The notes: generated by a model not told the origin, from the letters alone. 24,879 nucleotides of DNA from JAFRXK01 sp045603305 (GCA_045603305.1 JAZULV010000041.1:1-24879), one strand, 5' to 3'. Positions 1 through 7,548 are shown, counted from the first letter of the stretch. Program-made: numbers and translations.

Positions 1-1614
1 TACTGCAACTCCATCTTAAAGACCATGACCGGTGTTAGAGACAAGAATCTTGCTTTTACCACCCAGTTCGCAGCCAACAAGAAGACTGCCAAGCAGCGTC
101 TTGAAAATATTCTTACTTCTCCTAACCGAAAAGCCGGAATTGCTATTTTAGGCGTACTTCTGGTGGTAATGATTATGGGAACTGCATGTGTTTCATTTAA
201 TATTTCTTCACAGGATGACATAAAAGATACTACCGAAGAAACTCTTGAAGCTGATGGCACAGAAGAAGCGACTGAGGAAGAGACTCAAGATGTAACTGAT
301 ACTCCCGAAGTATCCGGAATGACTATTGATACTGATGTATCAGTAGATGAAGAAGTTCTAAATAAACTTAAGTCCCAGTACCCGAACTTAGAAATATCAA
401 CAATTGATTTTGATGATGATAATTATTATACAGCTATGAATGAAAAAAAAGAAGCTTCCGCCGGTACACTTCCAACCATGATTCATTCATATAGTGGTAC
501 AGTTGTAGTTTTAGGTAAAGCAGGCAAATTTGCTGATATTACCGATATTCTTGAAGAGAGAGGCTGGCTTGATGCAATGACCGACTCTGTAAAAGGACAC
601 GTTTCTGATGAAAACGGAAGATTTTATGGTATACCAGACCCTCATGCTTATTCCTTCGGTATCTTATGTAATGTAGAATTGTTTGAAGCCGCAGGTCTGG
701 TAGATGAAGAAGGACTTCCTCTTATCCCTGAAACCTGGAAGGAGCTTGCCGAAACCGCGGTTAAAATTAAAGAAGCAACCGGTGAAGCAGGATTTTGCTT
801 CCCTGGTGAAGACTTTATCGGCGAGTATTGTTTTACTAATATTGCATGGTGTTTTGGTGCAACTGATTTATGCATAAATAATGGCGATAAAACTTATACT
901 GCAAATATAGCTACACCAGAAGCTATAACAGCAATGGAATTTATAAAATCATTAAAATGGGACTATGATGTATTGACTGAGGAGCCTTTAAAAGAGAACT
1001 ATAATACTGTCTATGAGCGAATAGGAAATGGTACCGCTGCTATGAGTTATGGGGCAAGTGATGCTGTATGTTTACCAACAACTTATGGTTTATCACCAGA
1101 AAAAATTGCTTTTGGTGCAATGCCTGCCGGTTCGTCGGGATTAAGATATTCTCTTTCTGAGAGTGGGGCTTATGCCTTCTCAGCTGATGCAACACCGGAA
1201 GAAATTAATGCCGGATTAGACCTTATTGAAATGGCGGGTATGGGACCTGTATTAAATGATATAACTAAATCCAGGCTTGAATCTTCTATATTAGAACGAG
1301 TATCCTTAGATACTTCTGCAATAGGAGAAGTGCCTATATGGAAAAATCCCGAAATTAAAGAATATGAGCAGAGTATCTTAGCTCAGTATGGCAATACAAA
1401 TCAAGCATTGTACAAATCATATTTTGATGCAGTTAATTCACCTGATTATTACCTAAAGGGTGAGTACACCTTGCGTAAGGCCGGTTCCAGTCTATTTCCT
1501 GCACTGTCAGAAGTATTACATGAGGTTTTAACCAATCCGGACGCTGACGTAGCAGCACTTATGCAAGAAGCAAACGAATTTTATCAAGAGTCACTTGACG
1601 ATCCGAATGTTTAA
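1..1614 (+). CDS. M56/BlaR1-type membrane peptidase C-terminus joined to a solute-binding-protein-like domain (5' partial)
   Basis: The reading frame is open to base 1, so the true start lies outside the window; 537 residues are visible. The first 35 or so residues (YCNSILKT, then FTTQFAANKKTAKQRLENIL) have the pattern that follows the catalytic region in M56/BlaR1 antirepressor peptidases and precedes their last membrane helix. One hydrophobic segment follows (AGIAILGVLLVVMIMG), then an acidic Glu/Thr-rich linker of about 50 residues. The remaining 420 or so residues look like a family 1 extracellular solute-binding protein (GKFADITDILEERGW, GRFYGIPDPHAYSFGILCNVELFEAAGL, PETWKELAETAVKIKEATG). 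In BlaR1 the outer domain senses beta-lactam; here a sugar- or peptide-binding-type domain would take that place. What is seen: order of segments. What is inferred: a sensor that triggers proteolysis of a repressor. Alternative: a lipoprotein binding protein, since GTAC in the helix resembles a poor lipobox, but the upstream open frame argues against this. Confidence 0.75.
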   Translation, partial: YCNSILKTMTGVRDKNLAFTTQFAANKKTAKQRLENILTSPNRKAGIAILGVLLVVMIMGTACVSFNISSQDDIKDTTEETLEADGTEEATEEETQDVTDTPEVSGMTIDTDVSVDEEVLNKLKSQYPNLEISTIDFDDDNYYTAMNEKKEASAGTLPTMIHSYSGTVVVLGKAGKFADITDILEERGWLDAMTDSVKGHVSDENGRFYGIPDPHAYSFGILCNVELFEAAGLVDEEGLPLIPETWKELAETAVKIKEATGEAGFCFPGEDFIGEYCFTNIAWCFGATDLCINNGDKTYTANIATPEAITAMEFIKSLKWDYDVLTEEPLKENYNTVYERIGNGTAAMSYGASDAVCLPTTYGLSPEKIAFGAMPAGSSGLRYSLSESGAYAFSADATPEEINAGLDLIEMAGMGPVLNDITKSRLESSILERVSLDTSAIGEVPIWKNPEIKEYEQSILAQYGNTNQALYKSYFDAVNSPDYYLKGEYTLRKAGSSLFPALSEVLHEVLTNPDADVAALMQEANEFYQESLDDPNV

Positions 1615-1633
1615 TAACGTTTTTTAAAATTTC

Positions 1634-1657
1634 AGACCGGCTGTCTCCAGCCGGTCT
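1634..1657. terminator. Hairpin between convergent genes
   Basis: A perfect 10-bp stem (AGACCGGCTG / CAGCCGGTCT) with a TCTC loop lies between the stop of the plus-strand fusion gene and the stop of the minus-strand kinase gene, two bases from the latter. The T tracts on both sides are weak and interrupted, so it probably ends transcription in both directions with modest efficiency. Confidence 0.7.
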
Positions 1658-1658
1658 T

Positions 1659-2468
1659 TCACTTAAACAAATACTGATACTTCCTTCTCTGTTGAAAAAT
1701 AATCTCTCTTACCCTTGCCTTTATCTCTTCAGGATAATATGGTTCCTGCGCCAGCAGTTTTTCTATATCTTTATTACTAAAACTAAACCTTATATGCTGA
1801 CCATACAACTGCTCTACTATGTCTAACTGCTCCTCAAAATCAGTGCAGAAGGTCTTCGCCTTAGCACTTCCTGTCATTCTATTGACATCCACACTCATAG
1901 GATAGTCCATCATCGTATCCGATAGCAGTGCTGCTCCGTTATCAAAAATCGGACAGTAGTGGAACTTCCTCTCATTGTCCAGTAATACTGCAATATTGTG
2001 GGTGTGCCGGTCTTCATTAAGAAACAAGGCATCAACCGTCAGCAGCTTACTTACATAGGCACCAAAATCCTTAAGTCCGGTTATGCGAATGGTCTGGTCA
2101 ACCATAAACTGAATACGGCCTTTATAATCTTCTATAGAATAGATGCTCTTATTGAGGCTGTGTCCATACATGTTATTAAACAGTCTCTCCAGAGTAATAA
2201 GCATCCATCCCTCCGGTAAAAAGTTAGGACTCTTGCAGCCTAAATACTTTGTTAAATTATATCCTATCTCTTCTGTGTCGTAATCAACATACTCATGTTC
2301 ATCAAGAGTTGAGCACTGTAACAGCTTAGAAACAATGTACTCGCTAAGTCCCTCATAACCGGTATAATCCGCCTTATACCAGGTATCATTATTCATCCAT
2401 TTTAACTGATTGCCCTTTGATGACTGCCTCTCATGAGTTCTAATATCCTGTTCAAACAATTCTACCAT
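1659..2468 (-). CDS. HipA-like Ser/Thr kinase, lacking the HipA N-terminal subdomain
   Basis: This 269-residue protein carries the kinase core of the HipA family. The catalytic loop reads N-E-D-R-H-T-H-N, with D153, H155 and N158 in the Asp-Arg-His-x-x-Asn spacing of HipA, and the metal-binding Asp is in CPIFDNGAALL (D176). Full HipA is about 440 residues; the N-terminal subdomain is absent, as in split or compact HipA-like kinases. I chose ATG at 2468 because GGGAGG sits six bases upstream; a GTG 11 codons earlier has no such site. It follows the XRE regulator gene on the same strand by 94 bases, an arrangement typical of toxin-antitoxin pairs in which the kinase phosphorylates a host protein (a glutamyl- or tryptophanyl-tRNA synthetase in studied cases) and the regulator neutralises it. 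The substrate here is unknown. A non-toxic regulatory kinase is also possible. Confidence 0.78.
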   Translation of the reverse strand: MVELFEQDIRTHERQSSKGNQLKWMNNDTWYKADYTGYEGLSEYIVSKLLQCSTLDEHEYVDYDTEEIGYNLTKYLGCKSPNFLPEGWMLITLERLFNNMYGHSLNKSIYSIEDYKGRIQFMVDQTIRITGLKDFGAYVSKLLTVDALFLNEDRHTHNIAVLLDNERKFHYCPIFDNGAALLSDTMMDYPMSVDVNRMTGSAKAKTFCTDFEEQLDIVEQLYGQHIRFSFSNKDIEKLLAQEPYYPEEIKARVREIIFQQRRKYQYLFK

Positions 2469-2521
2469 AGGCTGCCTCCCTTCTTTATACTTCTTGCTCA
2501 CAAAACTGTATGTTCACAATT

Positions 2522-2550
2522 TTGATACTAATATCAGATATTAATATCAA
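2522..2550. repeat. 29-bp near-perfect palindrome between regulator and kinase genes
   Basis: Two 14-base arms (TTGATACTAATATC and GATATTAATATCAA) surround one central base, with a single mismatch. It lies in the 94-base gap between the regulator and the kinase and differs in sequence from the promoter palindromes. It could be a second protein binding site or an RNA hairpin that lowers kinase expression relative to the regulator. There is no T tract, so a simple terminator is unlikely. Confidence 0.55.
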
Positions 2551-2562
2551 GCCTTCACTACT

Positions 2563-3120
2563 CTAGTCCTTCTCAATCCTTATCCAGAAATTATCCTCTG
2601 CCATCCTGCCTTCGGTCTTCTCTATAATCATAAATGGGTCATAGAAAGGCAAATCTAAATCTTTTAAGATTAACTTCATCTTGTCCCTGCTTCTAGGAAA
2701 GCATCTTGACTCTAAAAACTCCTCATATTCCTCAAAGGTTGGATTCTCCTCTCTGCCAAAGGCTCTGAGTATATATTCGCTTGTATAATTACGCACCTTA
2801 ACTTTTCTTGCCTGCTCATCCACATCAATCAAAGTACATAATTCATTCCCGCACATATACCAAAGTCGAACCGGGTATTCCTTCGGCAAAATCTCAAGAC
2901 TCTCTTCAATATAAGGATTCTCATTCAATATCTTGACCAGTGTTACTATAGGTCCGGTAATCGGATTATCTGAAACTTCCCAACGCTCAATAGTCTTCTG
3001 TGATACATTCACCAGCCGGGCAAACTCTGCCTGTGTTAACTTAAGCTTTCCTCTGACAGCCTTAATATCTGCGGCTGTTAATTCCTCTGAAATAGCATAT
3101 CTTTTATTATCCAAGTACAT
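2563..3120 (-). CDS. XRE-family helix-turn-helix regulator, probable antitoxin of the HipA-like kinase
   Basis: A protein of 185 residues with an XRE/Cro helix-turn-helix near residues 20-75 (KLTQAEFARLVNVSQKTIERWE, then ITGPIVTLVKILNENP), followed by a C-terminal region of about 110 residues containing ESRCFPRSRDKMKLILKDLDLPFYDPFMIIEKTEG and ending DNFWIRIEKD. I do not have a name for this second domain; its position suggests it contacts the kinase. ATG at 3120 has GGAG only three bases away; TTG at 3129, with AGGGAG eleven bases upstream, is an alternative start adding three residues. The promoter overlaps a perfect palindrome that also occurs once more upstream, indicating autorepression, as in HipB. 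The gene is first in a two-gene operon with the kinase. Confidence 0.8.
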   Translation of the reverse strand: MYLDNKRYAISEELTAADIKAVRGKLKLTQAEFARLVNVSQKTIERWEVSDNPITGPIVTLVKILNENPYIEESLEILPKEYPVRLWYMCGNELCTLIDVDEQARKVKVRNYTSEYILRAFGREENPTFEEYEEFLESRCFPRSRDKMKLILKDLDLPFYDPFMIIEKTEGRMAEDNFWIRIEKD

Positions 3121-3152
3121 CAACTCCAAATCTAATATATCTCCCTACACTT

Positions 3153-3181
3153 ATAATACCCTCATTTTGAGGGTTTGTAAA
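3153..3181 (-). promoter_or_regulatory. Sigma-A promoter of the regulator-kinase operon
   Basis: On the minus strand TTTACA (3176-3181) is separated by exactly 17 bases from TATTAT (3153-3158). The spacer is almost entirely filled by a palindromic operator, so a bound regulator would block polymerase directly. The expected start of transcription is near 3146, leaving a leader of about 25 bases. Confidence 0.75.
3158..3174. promoter_or_regulatory. Operator 1, perfect 17-bp palindrome
   Basis: ACCCTCATTTTGAGGGT: 7-base perfect arms with a 3-base centre, placed between the -35 and -10 boxes of the operon. Its identity with a second copy 33 bases upstream makes it the likely binding site of the XRE regulator. 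Confidence 0.78.
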
Positions 3182-3190
3182 GGTATTTTC

Positions 3191-3207
3191 ACCCTCATTT
3201 TGAGGGT
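3191..3207. promoter_or_regulatory. Operator 2, identical 17-bp palindrome
   Basis: Exact second copy of ACCCTCATTTTGAGGGT, starting 33 bases from the first, about three helical turns. That phasing puts both sites on the same face of the DNA and suggests cooperative binding of two regulator dimers. Confidence 0.78.
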
Positions 3208-3352
3208 TTTTAGTCTTTCTGCTATTTATTATTATCTTTTTTGTTTCACAATATACTAATTCAATATATAAAAGATAACTATTTCGAGTCTTTCTTTGTC
3301 CTATGTTTCGCGCAATATATTATTATAATTAGTTAATTCTCTATTCTTTCAG

Positions 3353-3384
3353 AAAAAAATGCCGGCACCCTTCGGCACCGGCAT
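3353..3384 (-). terminator. Intrinsic terminator of metG
   Basis: On the minus strand an 11-bp stem (ATGCCGGTGCC with GGTGCCGGCAT, two G-U pairs) and a GAAG loop are followed by a run of seven T. It lies about 32 bases after the metG stop codon. Confidence 0.88.
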
Positions 3385-3416
3385 CTTAATCTACATATAT
3401 AATTATCAATAATCTG

Positions 3417-5378
3417 TTAGCAAATCTCTGCTCCGGCCGGCATCTCCTTCTCAGGAACCATAAGTGCTAAATTGCCCTCTGCATCCTCAGCACATAAAAT
3501 CATACCTTCTGAGAGAATTCCTGCAAGCTTCGCCGGCTTAAGGTTTACTACAACCATAACCTTCTTGCCTACCATCTCCTCAGCAGAATAGTGTGCCTTG
3601 ATACCTGATACAATCTGCTTCACCTGACTGCCAATCTTAACCTGTGAGCATAAAAGCTTCTTTGACTTCTTAACTTCTTCGCAGGCAATAATCTCGCCTA
3701 CCTGGAACTGTAACTTCGCAAAATCATCATAAGTAATCTCAGGCTTTGCCTCGATATCTATAACATTCTCATCTTCTGCGGCTTCTTCCACCGGTGCTGC
3801 AGCAGCTGCCTGCTTAGCCTCAACCTTCTCAATGACTTCCTTTAAATCAAGTCTTGCGAAAAGTATCTGTGGCTGTTCTGTAACCTTGCTGCCTGATTCG
3901 TAAAGACCGAAGCTCTTTAACTCTTCAAGACTTCTCTTGGTGCCATTCACCTGAGCTAAAATGCTCTTTGAGGTTGAAGGCATGAAGGATTCAAGAAGGC
4001 TTGCACCTATACAGATACCCTCAACAAGGTTGTAAAGCACTGTATCAAGTCTTGCCTTATTCGCCTCATCCTTGGCAAGTGCCCAAGGCATAGTCTCATC
4101 AATATACTTGTTACATCTCTTGAATATAGAGAAGATCTCAGTAATTGCATCTGCAACTCTAAGCTCCTCCATCTTTGCATCAACCTTCTTCACAGCCTCA
4201 AGGATAGTTGCCTTAAGGTCTGCATCAACGTCTTCTACCACGTTAGTATTAGTAACTACGCCGCCGGAATACTTATTCGCCATGGAAATAGTACGGTTTA
4301 CAAGGTTGCCAAGTACATTCGCAAGGTCAGAGTTAAGTCTCTCAACAACTAACTCCCAGGTAATCACGCCGTCATTGTCAAATGGCATCTCATGAAGCAC
4401 GAAGTAACGTACTGCATCCACGCCGAAAAGCTCTGCAAGGTCGTCTGCATAAATAACATTACCCTTGGACTTACTCATCTTGCCGTCACCCTGTAACAGC
4501 CATGGATGTCCGAATATCTGCTTAGGAAGCGGCAAATCCAGAGCCATAAGGAAAATTGGCCAGTAAATTGTATGGAATCTGATAATGTCCTTACCGATGA
4601 GGTGAAGGTCTGCCGGCCAGTATTTATTAAACTGGTCTGTAGACTCTCCGTCGCAGTCATAACCAATACCGGTGATATAGTTTGTAAGGGCATCAAGCCA
4701 TACATATACAACGTGTCTCTCATCAAAATCTACAGGAACACCCCACTTAAAGGAGGTTCTTGATACACACAAATCCTGAAGTCCCGGAAGAAGGAAGTTG
4801 TTCATCATCTCATTCTTTCTTGAAACCGGCTGAATAAACTCAGGGTGGGTATTAATATGCTCAATAAGTCTGTCCGCATACTTGCTCATCTTGAAGAAAT
4901 AAGCCTCTTCCTTCGCTGGCTGAACCTCACGACCGCAGTCAGGACACTTGCCGTCTACCAACTGGGACTCGGTGAAGAAAGACTCACAAGGTGTACAGTA
5001 AAGACCTTCATAATATCCCTTATAAATGTCGCCCTTATCATAGAGCTTCTTAAAAATCTTCTGAACCTGCTTCTCATGGTAATCATCAGTAGTACGGATG
5101 AACTTATCATAGGAAGTATCCATGAGGTCCCAGATATTCTTAATGACTCCGGCAACATTATCTACAAACTCCTTAGGAGTAATGCCGGCTTCATTCGCCT
5201 TAATCTCAATCTTCTGGCCGTGCTCATCAGTTCCGGTCTGGAAGAACACATCATAGCCCTGCTCTCTCTTATATCTAGCAATACTGTCCGCCAGTACGAT
5301 CTCATAGGTATTACCGATGTGTGGCTTACCAGATGTATACGCAATGGCAGTGGTTAAATAATAAGGTTTCTTATTCAT
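3417..5378 (-). CDS. metG: Methionyl-tRNA synthetase
   Basis: Charges tRNA-Met and initiator tRNA with methionine in the cytoplasm. The 653-residue protein has the class I signature HIGN near residue 20, a zinc-binding knuckle pair (YCTPCESF ... KCPDCGR) in the connective domain, the KMSKS loop at residues 300-304, an alpha-helical anticodon-binding region, an Ala/Glu-rich linker near residues 530-550, and a C-terminal tRNA-binding (Trbp111/EMAP-type) domain beginning ITYDDFAKLQFQVGEI. Length and domain order are those of Firmicutes enzymes. The start is ATG at 5378, with AGGAGG seven bases upstream; an in-frame TTG two codons earlier is less likely. It has its own promoter and terminator, so it is monocistronic. 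The short leader holds a terminator hairpin, suggesting attenuation. Its position downstream of abrB on the strand opposite to abrB matches metS in Bacillus subtilis. Confidence 0.98.
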   Translation of the reverse strand: MNKKPYYLTTAIAYTSGKPHIGNTYEIVLADSIARYKREQGYDVFFQTGTDEHGQKIEIKANEAGITPKEFVDNVAGVIKNIWDLMDTSYDKFIRTTDDYHEKQVQKIFKKLYDKGDIYKGYYEGLYCTPCESFFTESQLVDGKCPDCGREVQPAKEEAYFFKMSKYADRLIEHINTHPEFIQPVSRKNEMMNNFLLPGLQDLCVSRTSFKWGVPVDFDERHVVYVWLDALTNYITGIGYDCDGESTDQFNKYWPADLHLIGKDIIRFHTIYWPIFLMALDLPLPKQIFGHPWLLQGDGKMSKSKGNVIYADDLAELFGVDAVRYFVLHEMPFDNDGVITWELVVERLNSDLANVLGNLVNRTISMANKYSGGVVTNTNVVEDVDADLKATILEAVKKVDAKMEELRVADAITEIFSIFKRCNKYIDETMPWALAKDEANKARLDTVLYNLVEGICIGASLLESFMPSTSKSILAQVNGTKRSLEELKSFGLYESGSKVTEQPQILFARLDLKEVIEKVEAKQAAAAAPVEEAAEDENVIDIEAKPEITYDDFAKLQFQVGEIIACEEVKKSKKLLCSQVKIGSQVKQIVSGIKAHYSAEEMVGKKVMVVVNLKPAKLAGILSEGMILCAEDAEGNLALMVPEKEMPAGAEIC

Positions 5379-5401
5379 AATCAAGCCTCCTGTATCTTAT
5401 T

Positions 5402-5441
5402 AAAAAACCCCCGCCCTACTTAGTTTTATCAAGGACGAGGG
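5402..5441 (-). terminator. Terminator hairpin inside the metG leader (candidate attenuator)
   Basis: On the minus strand a 10-bp stem (CCCTCGTCCT with AGGGCGGGGG, including G-U pairs) is followed at once by six T. It sits between the metG promoter and the metG ribosome binding site, so it would stop transcripts before the gene. No other minus-strand gene lies upstream that it could serve. The leader of about 98 bases is too short for an ordinary T-box and I see no T-box or SAM-riboswitch core. Confidence 0.7.
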
Positions 5442-5482
5442 CAATTACTTCAAAATAATTACCTTAAATGTTCCGTACTATT

Positions 5483-5511
5483 AGAATAACGCTTTGTGGT
5501 AAAAATGTCAA
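5483..5511 (-). promoter_or_regulatory. metG: Sigma-A promoter of metG
   Basis: On the minus strand a perfect TTGACA (5506-5511) is followed after 17 bases by TATTCT (5483-5488). Transcription should begin near 5476, giving a leader of about 98 bases that contains the candidate attenuator. Confidence 0.82.
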
Positions 5512-5530
5512 ATGTAATCTCTTTGTAATA

Positions 5531-5559
5531 TTCATTTCCTTAATAAATATATTTATACT
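5531..5559 (+). promoter_or_regulatory. Possible promoter of the peptidase lipoprotein gene
   Basis: TTCATT and TATACT are separated by 17 bases, about 30 bases before the proposed CTG start. The -10 box is good, the -35 box weak. Confidence 0.4.
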
Positions 5560-5587
5560 ATAACCCCAATGAAAGGCGGTCTTTCCC

Positions 5588-7360
5588 CTGAAAAAATTCT
5601 TAAGCATTTTTATTATACTTGTGCTCCTTTTAACTGCTGCCTGCCGGTCCACTCCTGCAGAAAGTATAAGTCCTTCTGCAAACAACTCGGCAGCACAGGC
5701 TGAATTTGATGCTTTCATGGACGAATGGTTTTGTGCAAATGTGCAGAGCGATACTTTAAGTCTTCATTACACCTTATCATCTCCCGAAGTCTACAATATA
5801 AATGATTATAATGTTTCCTTAGGAAGTATTTCATCATTAAACTATGACATGTATTATAATCAGCTTGATAACCTCAAAACTAAGCTTGAAAGCTTTGATT
5901 ATTACAGCCTTGACTCTACCGGGCAGCTTACCTATGATGTGTTCGCGGATTACATAGACACCGAACTATCAGCAAAGGATTTATACTATTATTCAACAGT
6001 TCTCGGACCAGTAACCGGAATCCCCGCCCAGTACCCGATTATATTTGCAGAGTACTCTTTTAACTCTGAAAAGGACGTGACCGATTACCTTAATTTACTC
6101 GGTCAGTTTAAATCTCTGTTCAGTGATATTCTTGCCTTTGAAACTGAAAAAGCAAATGCAGGGCTTGGCTTAAGCGACCGCCTGCTTGCAGACACTATAA
6201 ATGTATGTACCACTTATACTGAAAATATAGAGAACTCATTTTTAATAAGCACCTTCAACGAAAAAATCGATGCTTTAGACAGCCTCACTGCAGATCAGAA
6301 AGAATATTATAAAGAGCTTAATTACACCACTGTAACAACTAATTTTTGTGAAGCCTACGACTATCTTATATCCGGACTTCAATCCCTTAACGGACTTGGC
6401 AAAAACGACTCAAGTCTCTGCTGGTACCAGAACGGTAAAGAGTATTACGATTACCTTGTCCGCTCCAATGTCTGTTCTTCCTACAGCACCGACCAACTTC
6501 TCTCTTTAATTGAGACACAAATTGACTCTCAGGTGTTGCAGCTTTCGACTCTTCTTACCGTCGACGAAAGCCTTATTGATGAATGGAACAGTTTTTCCTT
6601 TGAACTTACTGACCCGGTAGAAATTCTTAAAGATTTAAAACAGAAAACAGCAACAAATTATCCTCAGATACCACAAACTACTTGTATAGTTAAGAACGTG
6701 GATAAGTCTATGGAGGATATTTTAAGCCCGGCATTTTATCTTACCCCGCCAATAGACCAGGTTTCTAATAACACCATATATGTAAACTTCGGAAGTGATA
6801 ACATCACTGACTCAAGCCTTTATTCAACTTTAGCCCATGAAGGCTACCCGGGACATCTTTATCAGACTGTATATTACTTAAGCAACTGCAGCACTCCTGC
6901 CAGGACTCTCCTTAATTTTAAAGGCTATACCGAAGGCTGGGCAACCTACACTGAATATGAGTCCTACGAAATGGCTGATACCGACAACCCCAGACTAACA
7001 GAGGCACAAATGCTCAACTCGGCAATTGTACTGGGCGTATATGCCATGCTCGATATAAATATTAATTATAATTATTACACCTTGGAAGACACCAAACAAC
7101 TTATTCAAAAGTATTTTTCAAACGTGTCCGATGAAACTGCCGAAAGTATTTTTTATGCAATTGTTTCTGAACCTGCAAACTATTTAAGCTACTATGGAGG
7201 ATATTTAGAGATTACATTGCTTAGAAATGAAGCCGAAGCTGCCCTCGGCGAAGACTTTAACCTTCAAAACTTCCACAAGTTTATTCTGGATATGGGAGAA
7301 TGTTCTTTTAGAGTGGTTCGAAAATATATGCCTGAGTGGATAGAAGAACAAAAGAAATAA
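5588..7360 (+). CDS. DUF885-type zinc peptidase lipoprotein with a probable CTG start
   Basis: A secreted, lipid-anchored protein of about 590 residues. The zinc motif H-E-G-Y-P-G-H is at residues 417-423 and a second conserved element, YTEGWATY, places a likely third ligand at E449; together these mark the DUF885 family of putative metallopeptidases. The substrate is unknown. The first in-frame ATG-like codon is GTG at 5621, but that would cut off the front of an otherwise complete lipoprotein signal: starting at CTG 5588 gives MKKFLSIFIILVLLLTAAC, with two lysines, a hydrophobic core and a lipobox ending at C19. AAGGCGG lies eight bases before the CTG, and a stop codon in frame at 5570 excludes any earlier start. 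A sequencing error changing ATG to CTG is the alternative. The gene stands alone between metG (divergent) and its own terminator. Confidence 0.85.
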   Translation: MKKFLSIFIILVLLLTAACRSTPAESISPSANNSAAQAEFDAFMDEWFCANVQSDTLSLHYTLSSPEVYNINDYNVSLGSISSLNYDMYYNQLDNLKTKLESFDYYSLDSTGQLTYDVFADYIDTELSAKDLYYYSTVLGPVTGIPAQYPIIFAEYSFNSEKDVTDYLNLLGQFKSLFSDILAFETEKANAGLGLSDRLLADTINVCTTYTENIENSFLISTFNEKIDALDSLTADQKEYYKELNYTTVTTNFCEAYDYLISGLQSLNGLGKNDSSLCWYQNGKEYYDYLVRSNVCSSYSTDQLLSLIETQIDSQVLQLSTLLTVDESLIDEWNSFSFELTDPVEILKDLKQKTATNYPQIPQTTCIVKNVDKSMEDILSPAFYLTPPIDQVSNNTIYVNFGSDNITDSSLYSTLAHEGYPGHLYQTVYYLSNCSTPARTLLNFKGYTEGWATYTEYESYEMADTDNPRLTEAQMLNSAIVLGVYAMLDININYNYYTLEDTKQLIQKYFSNVSDETAESIFYAIVSEPANYLSYYGGYLEITLLRNEAEAALGEDFNLQNFHKFILDMGECSFRVVRKYMPEWIEEQKK

Positions 7361-7365
7361 TAGTT

Positions 7366-7410
7366 ACCACTAATGTGTTTACACTAAATCACATTAGTGG
7401 TATTCTTTTT
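7366..7410 (+). terminator. Intrinsic terminator of the DUF885 peptidase gene
   Basis: A perfect 12-bp stem (ACCACTAATGTG / CACATTAGTGGT) with a 12-base loop, followed by ATTCTTTTT, begins six bases after the stop codon. Confidence 0.87.
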
Positions 7411-7475
7411 ATAGGCAACGATTATTATGCTGATATTTATTTCTTACAGATGATGAAACTATAGGCAAATTAATT

Positions 7476-7493
7476 ATTGTGACTCTTCACAAT
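7476..7493. promoter_or_regulatory. Palindrome over the -35 box of the abi gene
   Basis: ATTGTGACTCTTCACAAT is a perfect inverted repeat with 7-base arms and a 4-base centre. It covers the TTCACA element of the proposed abi promoter, so a bound protein would repress it. Whether the binder is the Abi protein, a host regulator or none is not known. Confidence 0.55.
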
Positions 7494-7516
7494 TAACAGA
7501 GCGCGTAGTCTATAAT
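7486..7516 (+). promoter_or_regulatory. Probable promoter of the abi gene
   Basis: TTCACA (7486-7491, five of six consensus bases) and a perfect TATAAT (7511-7516) are separated by 19 bases, slightly longer than ideal. The start codon follows about 32 bases later. Confidence 0.58.
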
Positions 7517-7548
7517 TTATTAAATATGATCTGGAGGATATAAAAATA

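Noticed and set aside
3158..3207. Start of a CRISPR array from the two identical 17-bp repeats
   Set aside because: Only two copies with a 16-base gap, each a perfect palindrome within a promoter and no cas genes; operators explain them.
4475..5357. Several open frames on both strands inside metG
   Set aside because: They are shadows of the metG coding sequence, with no ribosome binding sites and no recognisable domains.
5379..5476. T-box or SAM riboswitch in front of metG
   Set aside because: The leader is only about 98 bases and lacks the T-box core and the S-box core; only a terminator hairpin is visible.
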